Origin: an uncultured Elusimicrobia bacterium
Lineage (GTDB): Bacteria > Elusimicrobiota > Elusimicrobia > Elusimicrobiales > Elusimicrobiaceae
Assembly: GCA_947306425.1 (NCBI GenBank)
Contig: CAMZGO010000017.1
Coordinates: 1-33,176, forward strand
Length of the DNA: 33,176 nt
Direction of reading: 5' to 3'
The position numbers and the translations under genes are program-made. Shown here in pieces: positions 24,912 to 33,176 of the stretch; position 1 is the first letter of the stretch, and each line of letters opens with the position of its first letter. Below the pieces are notes generated by a model that worked only from the letters and a program-made list of their open reading frames with translations, was not told where the DNA came from and did not search any database.

Positions 24912-26240
24912 TTATGCCTCTGTAACTTCTTTTGTTTTGCTATTCTTTTCTGAAAGTTCCTTAATATTTAACGAACCTAAAACCTTACGGGCTTTTAAAA
25001 GTTCCACAGCCCGGTTTAATTGCTCATCTTTAACTTCATTGCCCTCGGTTTTGGCTGTTTTTTGGGAAGGAGAATAAATTAAAGTAGTCCTTTGCAAAAT
25101 AGCTGCTTTGGCAGTAGCCAAGTCAAAATTTACCACCATATCCGGTACTATACCACCGGTAGTATTGGGGCCTTTCTTTTTAAAATCCCTATGTATCATA
25201 CGTCCAAGCGGTGTATAATATTTGGCTACAGTAAGTTTTAAAGCAGAGCCGTCCTCTAAAGTACTTACTTGCTGAACACTGCCTTTACCAAAAGTTCTGG
25301 CACCGATTAAAAGAGCGCGCTCATGGTCCTGCAAAGCGCCGGCAACAATCTCACTACCAGAAGCAGAACCTTCGTTTACAAGCAGTACAACAGGCAAATC
25401 AGGATAGAGAGCAGTTTTAGCACTTTTATACTCTTTAAAATATTCCTCTTTTCTGCCTTTAGTGTAGACGATTAATTTATTATCTCCTATAAATATTTTA
25501 GCCAATTCAATAGCGCTGTCCAAAGTTCCACCGGGATTAAAACGCAAGTCCAAAATCAAACTTTCCATACCTTGTTTTTTAAGGTCTGCCAAAGCAGTTT
25601 TAAAATCGGCAATGGTGTGGCCTGAAAAGTCTTCAATATAAACATAGCCGATTTTATCTTCAACCATCTTAGGATACACTACCTGCGGTACAATTCTTGC
25701 CTTTTTTAAAGTAAATTTTTTGGTTATATCTTTGCCGTTCTTGCCTTTGCGTTTAACGATAATTGTAACCTTTTCCCCCACAAGGCCGCGAAGCATATCT
25801 ATTGCTTTTTGGGAGGGAATATCTTTGACAAGTTGATCATCAATTTTAATAATTTGATCCCCCGGTTCAACCCCTGCTTTATAAGAGGGACTGCCCGGCA
25901 AAGGCGTAACAACTGTTAATTCCCCCTCTCTGCCTAACAAACGCAAACCTACCCCGCCGAACTCGCCGCGGGTTTCTTCTTTAATACGTTTGGTGTTTGT
26001 TATATTTATAAATTCTGAAAATTCATCCAAATTATTTACCATGCCGTATAAAGCGTTTAAGATAAGTTCTTTAGGTTGTGTTTCTTCCACATAACTATCA
26101 TCAATTTTTGCCATAACATCAACCATAATTTTAAGCTGGTCAAGGCCATTATCCACCCCGGAATAAGCAAATGGGAATAAACTACCCATAAAGAAAGCAG
26201 TGATTATAAAAATTACATATTTGTTAACTTTTCTTTTCAT
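24912..26240 (-). CDS. C-terminal processing peptidase (S41)
   Basis: The 442-residue protein has an N-terminal basic segment and hydrophobic helix (~7-27) that makes it exported or membrane-anchored. A PDZ domain (~90-180, GLRLLGREGELTVVTPLPGSPSYKAG) selects C-terminal peptides. The S41 protease domain follows, with the catalytic Ser in NEGSASGSEIVAGAL and the Lys in ARTFGKGSVQ; both catalytic residues are present. A Lys/Glu-rich tail of ~60 residues ends the protein. CtpA-type proteases trim lipoproteins, photosystem proteins or peptidoglycan hydrolases, and I cannot name the substrate. It leads the ctpA-tsaD-SBP-GGDEF operon. Confidence 0.95.
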   Translation of the reverse strand: MKRKVNKYVIFIITAFFMGSLFPFAYSGVDNGLDQLKIMVDVMAKIDDSYVEETQPKELILNALYGMVNNLDEFSEFINITNTKRIKEETRGEFGGVGLRLLGREGELTVVTPLPGSPSYKAGVEPGDQIIKIDDQLVKDIPSQKAIDMLRGLVGEKVTIIVKRKGKNGKDITKKFTLKKARIVPQVVYPKMVEDKIGYVYIEDFSGHTIADFKTALADLKKQGMESLILDLRFNPGGTLDSAIELAKIFIGDNKLIVYTKGRKEEYFKEYKSAKTALYPDLPVVLLVNEGSASGSEIVAGALQDHERALLIGARTFGKGSVQQVSTLEDGSALKLTVAKYYTPLGRMIHRDFKKKGPNTTGGIVPDMVVNFDLATAKAAILQRTTLIYSPSQKTAKTEGNEVKDEQLNRAVELLKARKVLGSLNIKELSEKNSKTKEVTEA

Positions 26241-26349
26241 TAAAAGCGCACCTCTTACATTATCTCTTTACATTGTAACAAATTTAGGGCTGTTAAAACT
26301 ATTATTTTATAACACAGGAATTTTCCGTGCAGTGCAGAACGGATTAATA

Positions 26350-26817
26350 CTAGGTATTAGAACTAGTACACCAATTTATTTCTTGTTTTGTTCTGCCAAA
26401 ATATTTGTATGCTAATTTGTTTTTAAGCAGTAATTTTGATAGGTCTATTTCTTCGCCGAATAAGATATTTTTTACCTCGCAAAGTAAGCGAAAATATTTG
26501 TCACGCTCGCAATTCTTTAAAATAATACTACCAACTGATAGGAAATCTTGTGTTAATTTCTTGGCTCTTTTGGCGGCGGCTTTTTCGCATTTATTTGCTG
26601 TTTTTATTTCAGGTGTATCAATATCTTTTACCCGCACTGATATATTACTGCAAAATATAGGGTAACCGCAAGGCAGATTTACTTTAAAAGTATCGCCGTC
26701 ATAAACAGAAACAATTTTGACATCATAAAAATCTTGTACAGGTTTTGCAAACAAAATACTAGCAACGAATAATAAACAAATAATTATCAGTGTCTTTTTA
26801 GAAATAAAAACGGCCAT
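26350..26817 (-). CDS. Exported staphylococcal-nuclease-family nuclease
   Basis: The 155-residue protein has a signal peptide (residues 1-24, ending LFA-KPVQDF) and a single SNase/thermonuclease OB-fold domain. The catalytic set of S. aureus nuclease is preserved: DGDT at 40-43, then Arg62, Asp67 and Glu70 in VRVKDIDTPE (the R35, D40 and E43 positions), and Arg110 in DKYFRLL (the R87 position). It should be a Ca2+-dependent secreted or envelope nuclease. The frame is open to 26880, but that extension would push the signal peptide inward, so I take the ATG at 26817; no start has a strong ribosome site. It lies upstream of ctpA, separated by ~110 bp with no clear terminator. Confidence 0.87.
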   Translation of the reverse strand: MAVFISKKTLIIICLLFVASILFAKPVQDFYDVKIVSVYDGDTFKVNLPCGYPIFCSNISVRVKDIDTPEIKTANKCEKAAAKRAKKLTQDFLSVGSIILKNCERDKYFRLLCEVKNILFGEEIDLSKLLLKNKLAYKYFGRTKQEINWCTSSNT

Positions 26818-26880
26818 AATTATTTTATGCCTATACAAATCCATAAAATAAAAATAGCCGTAGCCCTCTAAAGAGGACAT

Positions 26881-27011
26881 TTGGTATAAATCAAAAGGTT
26901 AATTAGGCCCTTTGATTTATACCTTACGTACTATTTTTGGATTGTTCTGCGTCTTATGGAGTTTTTACCTCCACAAGGCGAAATCTTTTTTATAAAAGAT
27001 TCCAAAAATAG
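26881..27011. repeat. Inverted-repeat cluster with a three-way-junction potential
   Basis: First, GGTATAAATCAAA (26883-26895) and TTTGATTTATACC (26911-26923) form a perfect 13-bp inverted repeat. Second, CTATTTTTGGA (26931-26941) and TCCAAAAATAG (27001-27011) close a region with two inner arms: CGTCTT...TGGAG / CTCCA...AAGGCG (26950-26961 / 26969-26980) and AATCTTTT / AAAAGATT (26982-26989 / 26994-27001). Neither hairpin is followed by a T-run. On the minus strand it would lie in the leader of the nuclease gene. The rest of the gap to 27250 holds a small GTCG/CGAC hairpin near 27020-27035, AT-rich sequence and the promoter at 27171-27199. Confidence 0.6.
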
Positions 27012-27170
27012 AATGAAAGTCGCAAAAAAACGACCGTATATTGTAATTATATCAAAATTGAAAGGCAAAACGAACAAAGTTAATGCAGTATTGTGCTAAA
27101 ATAAAAAATCAAAATTTACCAAAAAAATTTGCCGGCAAAAAATCACAAACTAACAATTTCCTTTTCCGAG

Positions 27171-27199
27171 TTGCTTTTTTTTGCGTGCTTTGCTATCAT
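27171..27199 (+). promoter_or_regulatory. Promoter of the multi-PAS gene
   Basis: TTGCTT (27171-27176) and TATCAT (27194-27199) are 17 bp apart with an extended -10 (TTTGCTATCAT); the spacer starts with a T run (27175-27182 is T8). A ribosome site AGGAG (27237-27241) follows. Confidence 0.65.
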
Positions 27200-27250
27200 A
27201 GTAATATAGCCGCATTATCAAATGTTAAATATTAACAGGAGTTTTTATTT

Positions 27251-30200
27251 ATGCCCAAAAGCCAAGGAAACAATTTAATGAATATTATTAAAGCGGTTTT
27301 TACCCCCGTTAAAGAAGGTAAACCCGTAAATGAAAGCGCTGCCGTATTATTAAAATTATTAGAAAATTTGCCCGCCGCAGTTTATGCCAGAGATGAAGAA
27401 AATAATTTAATAATTGCTTCAAAACAAGCAAAAGAAATACTTGGCCTTACAAAATCAAAAAGCAAAAGTGTGATGTCTAAAGAATCAATTAATAAGGATG
27501 AGGAACTTGATAAAACCATTTTAAACAGAGAAATCCCTTTTGAGGAAAACATTACCTATATTAACACCGGAGGCCATACAAGAATTGCAACTATTAAAAA
27601 AAGCCCTCTTTCTTTAACAGGTAAAAAAGCAAATGCCGTATTAACAGTTTTAACCGACAATACAGACCGTTTAACAAAGGAAAACGAAATAGCGAACTCT
27701 AAAGATCTTCTCAAAAGTATTTTAGATAATGCCCCTATGGCTATTTATACGCGCGGTGCTTCCGGCGGGCTTATTTTTTGGAATAAAAAAACAATGGAAA
27801 TTTTTGAAGATGATGAAGAAACCATCGCCAACCCCGGGGCCCATCCTTTGCAAGATGAAGCTGAAGCGGAAAAATATAAAACCAGAGAGGCAGAAATTTT
27901 ACAGGAAGGTAAAGTGGTCATATACCCGCAGGAACCCTATACTACCAGAAACGGACATAAACTTATGCTCCACATAACCAAGATTCCTATATACGCTTCC
28001 GGTGAAATGCCGGAGTGTGTTCTGACTATTGCACAAGATATTACAGAGCGTTATTTGCAAGAACAGGAAAACAACAAAAACCAAAATCTTATTCAAACAA
28101 TTTTGAATAATGCCCCGCTTGCCATTTATGCGCGTGATAATGAAGGAAATATGATTTTCAGAAATAAAACTTCCAGCGATATACATGGTTATCAGTTGGG
28201 AGAATTACCCAATGAAACACCTGAGCAAGTTGAGTTTTATAAACATCGTGAAAAGAGCATTTTTAAAGGTAAAAAACCCGTTGTTTTAGGGGAAGAAGAA
28301 TATACAGGTAACGACGGTAAAAAGCGTATAATCCGCGCAATAAAAGCACCGATATATGACAAGAAGGGCGATCCGCTTATGGTTGTTACTATTTCCGAAG
28401 ATGTAACAGAAAAGCATAAACAAGAACTTGAAGTGCTGCATACAAAAAATTTCCTGAATGAAATCATTGACAACCTCCCTGTTGCTTTGTATGCTAAGGA
28501 CTATAACGGCAAGTATATATTATGGAATAAGAAAAGCGCAGATGTTTTTGGCAAAACGGCAAAAGAGGTTTTGGGGCAAGCACATTATAATGATTCTTTA
28601 AACCCGGAACAAAAAGAATTTATACAAATGCAGGATAAAAATGTCTTTGACATGAAACAGGAACTTGATATTCCGCAAGAACTTATTTCCACCCAAAACG
28701 GCGGAATCAAAATTATGCATACAGTGAAAAAACCTTTGTTCTATGAAGACGGCAATCCGCATTGTTTACTTGGAATTTCAGAAGATATAACCTTAAAAAC
28801 AAAAATGGAAAAACAGGTCTATGAAGCAAAGACACAATACTCTTTGCTTGTGGAAAATTGCAGGGAAGGCATTTTGATTATTGAACAAGGTAAAATATCT
28901 TTTGCAAATAAAACTTTGCTTTCAGCCTTAAATTATACTGCACAAGATGTAGAAAATAAAAACTTTTTGGATTTTGTAACCCAAGAAAACAAAACTTTAG
29001 CGGAAGAATTTTATGATAAAATTAATTCTCAAACCGCGGCCCAAGATTTCGTTACTTTAAAATTTCAAGCGAAAAATGAAGATATTGTTGAGTTTGAAAC
29101 ATCAGGCGTGCGTGCCAAATATTTAGGTAAACGCATAGTGATTCTATTCTTAAGAAATATTACACGCGAGATGAACCAAGCAAGCGAAGGCCAGAAAATT
29201 AAGGACACAAAATTTAAACTTGCCTTTGATTCTTTGCAAGAACCGCAAGTTATTTTACAACAAAACGGGTATGTCTACGAAATGAACCAGGCCGCACGCC
29301 GTTTATTCGGCTTTACTTTAGAAGATAGGCCCGTATACGGAAGTATTTTTATCGCCCCGGGTTTCCCGCTCAAAGCACGCCGCGCTTTAGTACAGGTAAA
29401 ACCGCTCGATTTTGAAGCAATAATAAATTTTGATCGTATTAAAAAAACAGTTCCGGAAGTTGTAAAAGAAGGACGTTTAAAGGTATCAGTAAAGATGAAG
29501 CCGTTTAATATACGTATCGGTTTAAACGGTAAACGTACGGCAGATTTCCTTTTGGAACTTAAAGCGATAGACGAGAGTGTAATAACCCCGGAAGATGTTT
29601 CCCCTTTACTTACCGGCCATGATATCTTGGCATATAAGGACAGTGTCCTGCTTTGTTCAAAACAGGGTGCAATACTTAAATGCAATAAAGAGGCAGAAGC
29701 CCTTTTGGGTAAAGACAGTGAGTTTTTAAAAGAACATACCTTATATGATATCTTTGATGAACAAAGCCGCTTATATTTGAAAAAAGATACCGAAGAACTT
29801 TATAATCAGGGTACTTTATCAAACAGGGAGTATGTCCTTGCCAAGAATTACGGAGGCCTTACTTTGGATTGTGAAGCAGTTCTCGCTAAGGGAGAAAATT
29901 TCCTCCTTTCCTTAAGGAACAATACAAGTAAAAGGCAACTTTTGGAAGTGCTTGATGAAAGGACTTCCCATAATGAAGCTTTAAAAAGATGTTTGGGCGG
30001 TGTCTTGCTGGAATGTATGTTGAAAGAAAAAGACGGTGTAAATATCTTTACGCCTTTTACAGTTATTTCGCCGGAAGTTTGCACTTTAAGCGGTTATAGC
30101 CGTCATGAACTTGGGCATTTAAATTTGGTTGATATGTTTTCTAATCAATCTATGAATGAAAAAGAGCGCAGCCAAATTATTGAGTATTTAAGTAAAAAGG

Positions 30201-31618
30201 CTGCCCTTTTAAAGGAAGGTAAAACTATTAGCTTTGAGGCTAAAGTCTATTTTAAAACACGTACGACAATATGTCTGTTTACCTTAACTTTATACAAAAC
30301 TGCAGGGGAAGACAGGGTCGTAATAGTTTTAAAAGAGGTAGCCAAGGAAAAAGAAATTGCGGAAAACTTAACACAAGCAAGTAAAGAACTTGAAGGCATA
30401 AAAGAGTGCCTTGAAAGTGTTTATTTAAAACTTGATAAAAAGGGTAAAGTAATTTCTTGCGGAATCGGCAAAGGTAAAGATTTGGCAGGGCTGCGTTCCA
30501 AAGATATTTTAAACAAAAATTTAGCAGACTTTTTGCCAAAGCAAAATGCAAAAAACATTTTGACGCATCTTAAATTAACGCTTAAGGACAATATTCTAAA
30601 CAAAGGGCGCTTCTCCTTGTATGAGGGTGATCAGGAACATTTTTATGAATATACCATCTCTCCTCTGTTAGGGGAAGATAAAGTGCAAATGTTTATAAAC
30701 AGCGTTGATATTCATCATGGTTTTGAAGAAAAGGTTAAGCACTTATATATGCTTTTAAACCGTGCAGGTACTTCCTTTGTGGATAATATGGATGCAATTT
30801 TGCAGTACGGTAACAGCACCTTTAATTCGGATGCTGCCTTAATTTGCCATTTCAGCGGGGAAAATAAGGATAAGATTTTGATTAACTATGTTACTGATAA
30901 TAAAATAGGCATACAACAAAACAAAGAATTTAAAGTCGGCCTATGCCTTGACGAAATCCGGCAAGAAAAAGTTCTTGTAATGAATGATTTAAGTCCGCTT
31001 ACTTGCAAGAATTGTTTGCATGAAAAATACAAATTACAATCCTTGCTTGCCGCACCTTTAACCATTAAAGGAAAGGTAGAAGGTGTTATGTGTTTTGTAA
31101 GTACAGACAAAAATAAAATGAAACTTGGTGAAGAAGAGGAAAATCTTATTTCTTTTATGTCCAATTTAATGAGCATGGCCCTTGAAACAAGACAAGCCAA
31201 AAAAGCAACCAGCAATAGTTTGGCCACAATGCGCCATTTGATGAAAACATTGGACGTTCCTGCTTTTATTACCGATGATGAATTGCGTATAAAAAATGCA
31301 AATGACACCCTATTCTCTATGTTTGAAATATATGACTTGGCGGAAATTGATGATAGGGAAATCTTCCAACTATTTGCCTTTGATGTCCAAAAAGCAAAAG
31401 AAGATTTTTATAGTTCCTATAAAACTTCAAAAGGAGGAGTGTTTGACTTTATGTTTGAAGTCAAATTGCCTGATTTAAAACGAACAAATTTACTTTGGCA
31501 CGTAGTGGAAATCAAAGATGGACGCGGTAAAGTGCGCGGATATTTATTTGCGTCAGAAAGCATAAAGGATTTGGATTTTCTTAAACCCTTAACAAACAGC
31601 CGTTATCACGGTTTTTAA
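27251..31618 (+). CDS. Giant multi-PAS/GAF protein without output domain
   Basis: The 1455-residue soluble protein has no signal peptide or membrane segment. I count about ten PAS-like domains and one GAF. PAS1-4 (~33-525) are near-repeats sharing NAPMAIYTR/NAPLAIYAR/NLPVALYAK cores, each ending in a TxxxDxTE-type connector. More diverged PAS5-9 follow (~528-1160), then a GAF (~1160-1320) containing ICHF and CKNCLHE, and a last PAS (~1325-1455). No histidine kinase (HisKA/HATPase), GGDEF, EAL, HD-GYP, PP2C or receiver domain is visible. It may be a scaffold or sensor that works through partner proteins. Cys residues near the GAF could bind a metal or cluster, but this is not shown. Shine-Dalgarno AGGAG is 9 bp before the ATG. 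Confidence 0.88.
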   Translation: MPKSQGNNLMNIIKAVFTPVKEGKPVNESAAVLLKLLENLPAAVYARDEENNLIIASKQAKEILGLTKSKSKSVMSKESINKDEELDKTILNREIPFEENITYINTGGHTRIATIKKSPLSLTGKKANAVLTVLTDNTDRLTKENEIANSKDLLKSILDNAPMAIYTRGASGGLIFWNKKTMEIFEDDEETIANPGAHPLQDEAEAEKYKTREAEILQEGKVVIYPQEPYTTRNGHKLMLHITKIPIYASGEMPECVLTIAQDITERYLQEQENNKNQNLIQTILNNAPLAIYARDNEGNMIFRNKTSSDIHGYQLGELPNETPEQVEFYKHREKSIFKGKKPVVLGEEEYTGNDGKKRIIRAIKAPIYDKKGDPLMVVTISEDVTEKHKQELEVLHTKNFLNEIIDNLPVALYAKDYNGKYILWNKKSADVFGKTAKEVLGQAHYNDSLNPEQKEFIQMQDKNVFDMKQELDIPQELISTQNGGIKIMHTVKKPLFYEDGNPHCLLGISEDITLKTKMEKQVYEAKTQYSLLVENCREGILIIEQGKISFANKTLLSALNYTAQDVENKNFLDFVTQENKTLAEEFYDKINSQTAAQDFVTLKFQAKNEDIVEFETSGVRAKYLGKRIVILFLRNITREMNQASEGQKIKDTKFKLAFDSLQEPQVILQQNGYVYEMNQAARRLFGFTLEDRPVYGSIFIAPGFPLKARRALVQVKPLDFEAIINFDRIKKTVPEVVKEGRLKVSVKMKPFNIRIGLNGKRTADFLLELKAIDESVITPEDVSPLLTGHDILAYKDSVLLCSKQGAILKCNKEAEALLGKDSEFLKEHTLYDIFDEQSRLYLKKDTEELYNQGTLSNREYVLAKNYGGLTLDCEAVLAKGENFLLSLRNNTSKRQLLEVLDERTSHNEALKRCLGGVLLECMLKEKDGVNIFTPFTVISPEVCTLSGYSRHELGHLNLVDMFSNQSMNEKERSQIIEYLSKKAALLKEGKTISFEAKVYFKTRTTICLFTLTLYKTAGEDRVVIVLKEVAKEKEIAENLTQASKELEGIKECLESVYLKLDKKGKVISCGIGKGKDLAGLRSKDILNKNLADFLPKQNAKNILTHLKLTLKDNILNKGRFSLYEGDQEHFYEYTISPLLGEDKVQMFINSVDIHHGFEEKVKHLYMLLNRAGTSFVDNMDAILQYGNSTFNSDAALICHFSGENKDKILINYVTDNKIGIQQNKEFKVGLCLDEIRQEKVLVMNDLSPLTCKNCLHEKYKLQSLLAAPLTIKGKVEGVMCFVSTDKNKMKLGEEEENLISFMSNLMSMALETRQAKKATSNSLATMRHLMKTLDVPAFITDDELRIKNANDTLFSMFEIYDLAEIDDREIFQLFAFDVQKAKEDFYSSYKTSKGGVFDFMFEVKLPDLKRTNLLWHVVEIKDGRGKVRGYLFASESIKDLDFLKPLTNSRYHGF

Positions 31619-31636
31619 TTAAGGGGACGTACTAAT

Positions 31637-31665
31637 TTGACTTTGTGCGGTTATAATGTTATCCT
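31637..31665 (+). promoter_or_regulatory. Putative promoter of gdhA
   Basis: TTGACT (31637-31642) and TATCCT (31660-31665) are 17 bp apart. A perfect TATAAT at 31652-31657 is an alternative -10 but has no good -35. Confidence 0.5.
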
Positions 31666-31698
31666 TTATACAGAAGCATAATTATTGGAGAGGTGTTT

Positions 31699-33042
31699 AT
31701 GTCAAATTACATTGAAGAAGTGATGGAACAAGTTAGGAAAAAGGACCCGTCTGAAGCCCTTTTTCATCAGGCAGCAGAAGAGGTTTTAACATCTTTAAAA
31801 CCCGTAATTGATGCAGAACCCAGATATAAAAAATATTCAGTTTTAGAACGTATGATTGAGCCGGAACGCGTTATAATGTTCCGCGTACCTTGGCTTGACG
31901 ATAAAGGCGTGATGCGCGTAAACCGCGGTTACCGCGTACAATTTAACAGTGCCATAGGGCCTTATAAGGGCGGTATGCGCTTACACGAAAGTGTTACTCT
32001 TGCAAGTTTAAAATTCTTAGGTTTTGAACAAACATTTAAAAATTCTTTAACCGGCTTGCCTATGGGCGGCGGTAAAGGCGGTTCTGATTTTGATATACGC
32101 GGCAAAAGCGAAACGGAAGTTATGCATTTTTGCCAAAGTTTTATGTCTGAATTATACAGGCACATAGGCGAAAATACCGACGTTCCCGCAGGTGATTTGG
32201 GCTGTGGTGCGCGCGAAGTTGGTTATATGTTTGGGCAATATAGAAAACTTGCTAATAAATTCGTCGGGGTATTTACCGGCAAAGGCGTAAGTTTCGGGGG
32301 CAGTTTAATCAGGCCGGAAGCAACCGGTTTCGGCGTTGTATATTTCGCCCAAGAAATGCTTAAACTTAAAGGCGAAGATTTTAAAGGCAAAGTTTGTATT
32401 ATTTCAGGAACGGGTAATGTCGGCATACATACGGCACAAAAACTTATGGAACTCGGTGCAAAAGTTGTCGGCTTCAATGATTACGACGGCGCTGTTTACG
32501 ACAAAGACGGCCTTGATGCTGAAAAACTTGCCTTCCTTAAGGACCTTGTTTTCGTAAAACGCGGCAGTCTAAAGGAATATGTAAAGAAATTTCCGCGGGC
32601 AGAATTCCATGAAGGAAAAAAGACTTGGTTTATTCCTTGTTACGCTGCTTTCCCGACTGCTTGCGAAAACGAACTTAAAGATGAAGATGCCGCAACATTA
32701 ATAAAGAACGGTGTCAAACTTGTTTGCGAAGGCGCAAATATGCCTTGTACATTAGGTGCAGTTAAACAATTTCAAGAAGCAGGTGTTTTGTATTCCCCCG
32801 GTAAAGCTTCAAATGCCGGCGGCGTGGGTGTATCAGGGTTAGAGATGACACAAAATTCCATCCGTTTATCTTGGAGCAGGGAGGAAGTTGATGCCCAACT
32901 CCATAAAATTATGGTACACATTCATAATTCTTGCGTTGAAGCCGCAAAAGAATATGGTATGCCCGGCAATTATTTAGCCGGTGCAAATATTGCTGGCTTT
33001 AAGAAAGTTGCCGAAGCCATGATTGCACAAGGCTTAGTTTAA
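31699..33042 (+). CDS. gdhA: Glutamate dehydrogenase, NAD(P)-dependent
   Basis: The 447-residue enzyme (E. coli GdhA is also 447) interconverts 2-oxoglutarate plus ammonium and glutamate. Conserved parts are GPYKGGMRLHESVTLASLKFLGFEQ (substrate-binding Lys region, ~88-112), LTGLPMGGGKGGSDFD (active site ~118-133) and DVPAGDLGCGAREVGYMFG. The Rossmann segment ISGTGNVGIHTAQKLMELGAKVVGFND binds the cofactor. NADP versus NAD cannot be decided by eye. The frame opens at a GTG (31693), but the ATG at 31699 is better spaced from GGAGAGG (31687-31693). It has its own promoter and terminator. Confidence 0.96.
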   Translation: MSNYIEEVMEQVRKKDPSEALFHQAAEEVLTSLKPVIDAEPRYKKYSVLERMIEPERVIMFRVPWLDDKGVMRVNRGYRVQFNSAIGPYKGGMRLHESVTLASLKFLGFEQTFKNSLTGLPMGGGKGGSDFDIRGKSETEVMHFCQSFMSELYRHIGENTDVPAGDLGCGAREVGYMFGQYRKLANKFVGVFTGKGVSFGGSLIRPEATGFGVVYFAQEMLKLKGEDFKGKVCIISGTGNVGIHTAQKLMELGAKVVGFNDYDGAVYDKDGLDAEKLAFLKDLVFVKRGSLKEYVKKFPRAEFHEGKKTWFIPCYAAFPTACENELKDEDAATLIKNGVKLVCEGANMPCTLGAVKQFQEAGVLYSPGKASNAGGVGVSGLEMTQNSIRLSWSREEVDAQLHKIMVHIHNSCVEAAKEYGMPGNYLAGANIAGFKKVAEAMIAQGLV

Positions 33043-33065
33043 AAAATATACTTTATACATTGTAT

Positions 33066-33108
33066 AAACGCGCTATGTGTGTTGAACATATAGCGCGTTT
33101 GTTTATTT
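33066..33108 (+). terminator. Intrinsic terminator of gdhA
   Basis: AAACGCGCTAT (33066-33076) and ATAGCGCGTTT (33090-33100) form an 11-bp stem, followed by GTTTATTT. It lies 23 bp after the gdhA stop. Confidence 0.85.
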
Positions 33109-33176
33109 AATTAAATAAAACGGCCTAATGGTGAAAAATGTTGCTAATACCGTATCAAAAATGATGGAATGTTATT

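Noticed and set aside
29275-30551. Minus-strand ORFs inside the multi-PAS gene
   Set aside because: They are shadow frames of a continuous coding sequence with regular PAS domains in the other strand.
31652-31657. TATAAT as the main gdhA -10 box
   Set aside because: It has no acceptable -35 at 16-18 bp, while TTGACT-17-TATCCT does. It is kept only as an alternative.
33128-33176. ORF opening at the right edge (MVKNVANTVSKMMECY...)
   Set aside because: There is no ribosome site or promoter and only 16 codons are visible. It may start a gene beyond the window, but it cannot be supported.

Overview
The window is an AT-rich bacterial chromosome segment dominated by housekeeping genes, most of them on the minus strand. 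It carries one tRNA and two candidate non-coding RNA or structured regions, and no sign of a prophage, transposase, integrase or CRISPR array. The short pseudopilin starting at 9687, the anaerobe-style gene set (NAD(P)-linked glutamate dehydrogenase, glycogen synthase, a TrpRS with Fe-S-type cysteines) and the overall protein flavour are most compatible with an Elusimicrobium-like member of Elusimicrobiota. That assignment is inference; no rRNA gene is present to confirm it.

Layout. 1-400: two copies of a 58-bp repeat spaced 140 bp apart, then a small-RNA-like unit with a near-consensus promoter and a strong terminator. 435-2417 (+): a polytopic GT-C-like membrane protein. 2422-6111 (-): typA/bipA followed by an ABC-F ATPase. 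6250-8753 (-): a two-gene operon of unrecognised envelope or exported proteins. 9047-9134 (+): tRNA-Ser(CGA), followed by about 400 bp of repeats that carry tRNA 3'-end-like pieces. 9687-10205 (+): a type IV pilin-like gene whose promoter spacer holds a run of 15 T. 10291-13333 (-): glmU-prs-rplY. 13471-14421 (-): an unrecognised exported protein. 14503-21117 (-): a tight seven-gene operon, site-2 protease-trpS-scpA-scpB-glgA-ftsX-envC. 21229-26240 (-): ctpA-tsaD-solute-binding-like protein-GAF/GGDEF protein, again tightly coupled. 26350-26817 (-): an exported staphylococcal-nuclease homologue. 26881-27250: an intergenic region rich in inverted repeats. 27251-31618 (+): a 1455-residue multi-PAS/GAF protein with no output domain. 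31699-33042 (+): glutamate dehydrogenase with its terminator.

How the genes fit together. The large minus-strand operons link translation quality (trpS, tsaD, typA, ABC-F, prs/rplY), chromosome segregation (scpAB), cell-wall synthesis and splitting (glmU, ftsX, envC, ctpA) and glycogen storage (glgA). Several promoters share an extended -10 of the form TTTGCTATAAT, and two genes (435 and 21117) have a -10 box so close to the ATG that their mRNAs would be leaderless. The least ordinary items are: a solute-binding-protein fold without a signal peptide that is translationally coupled to a cytoplasmic GAF-GAF-GGDEF protein; the giant PAS array without an effector; the homopolymeric promoter spacer of the pilin gene; the orphan structured RNA at the left edge; and the repeats derived from the tRNA 3' end.
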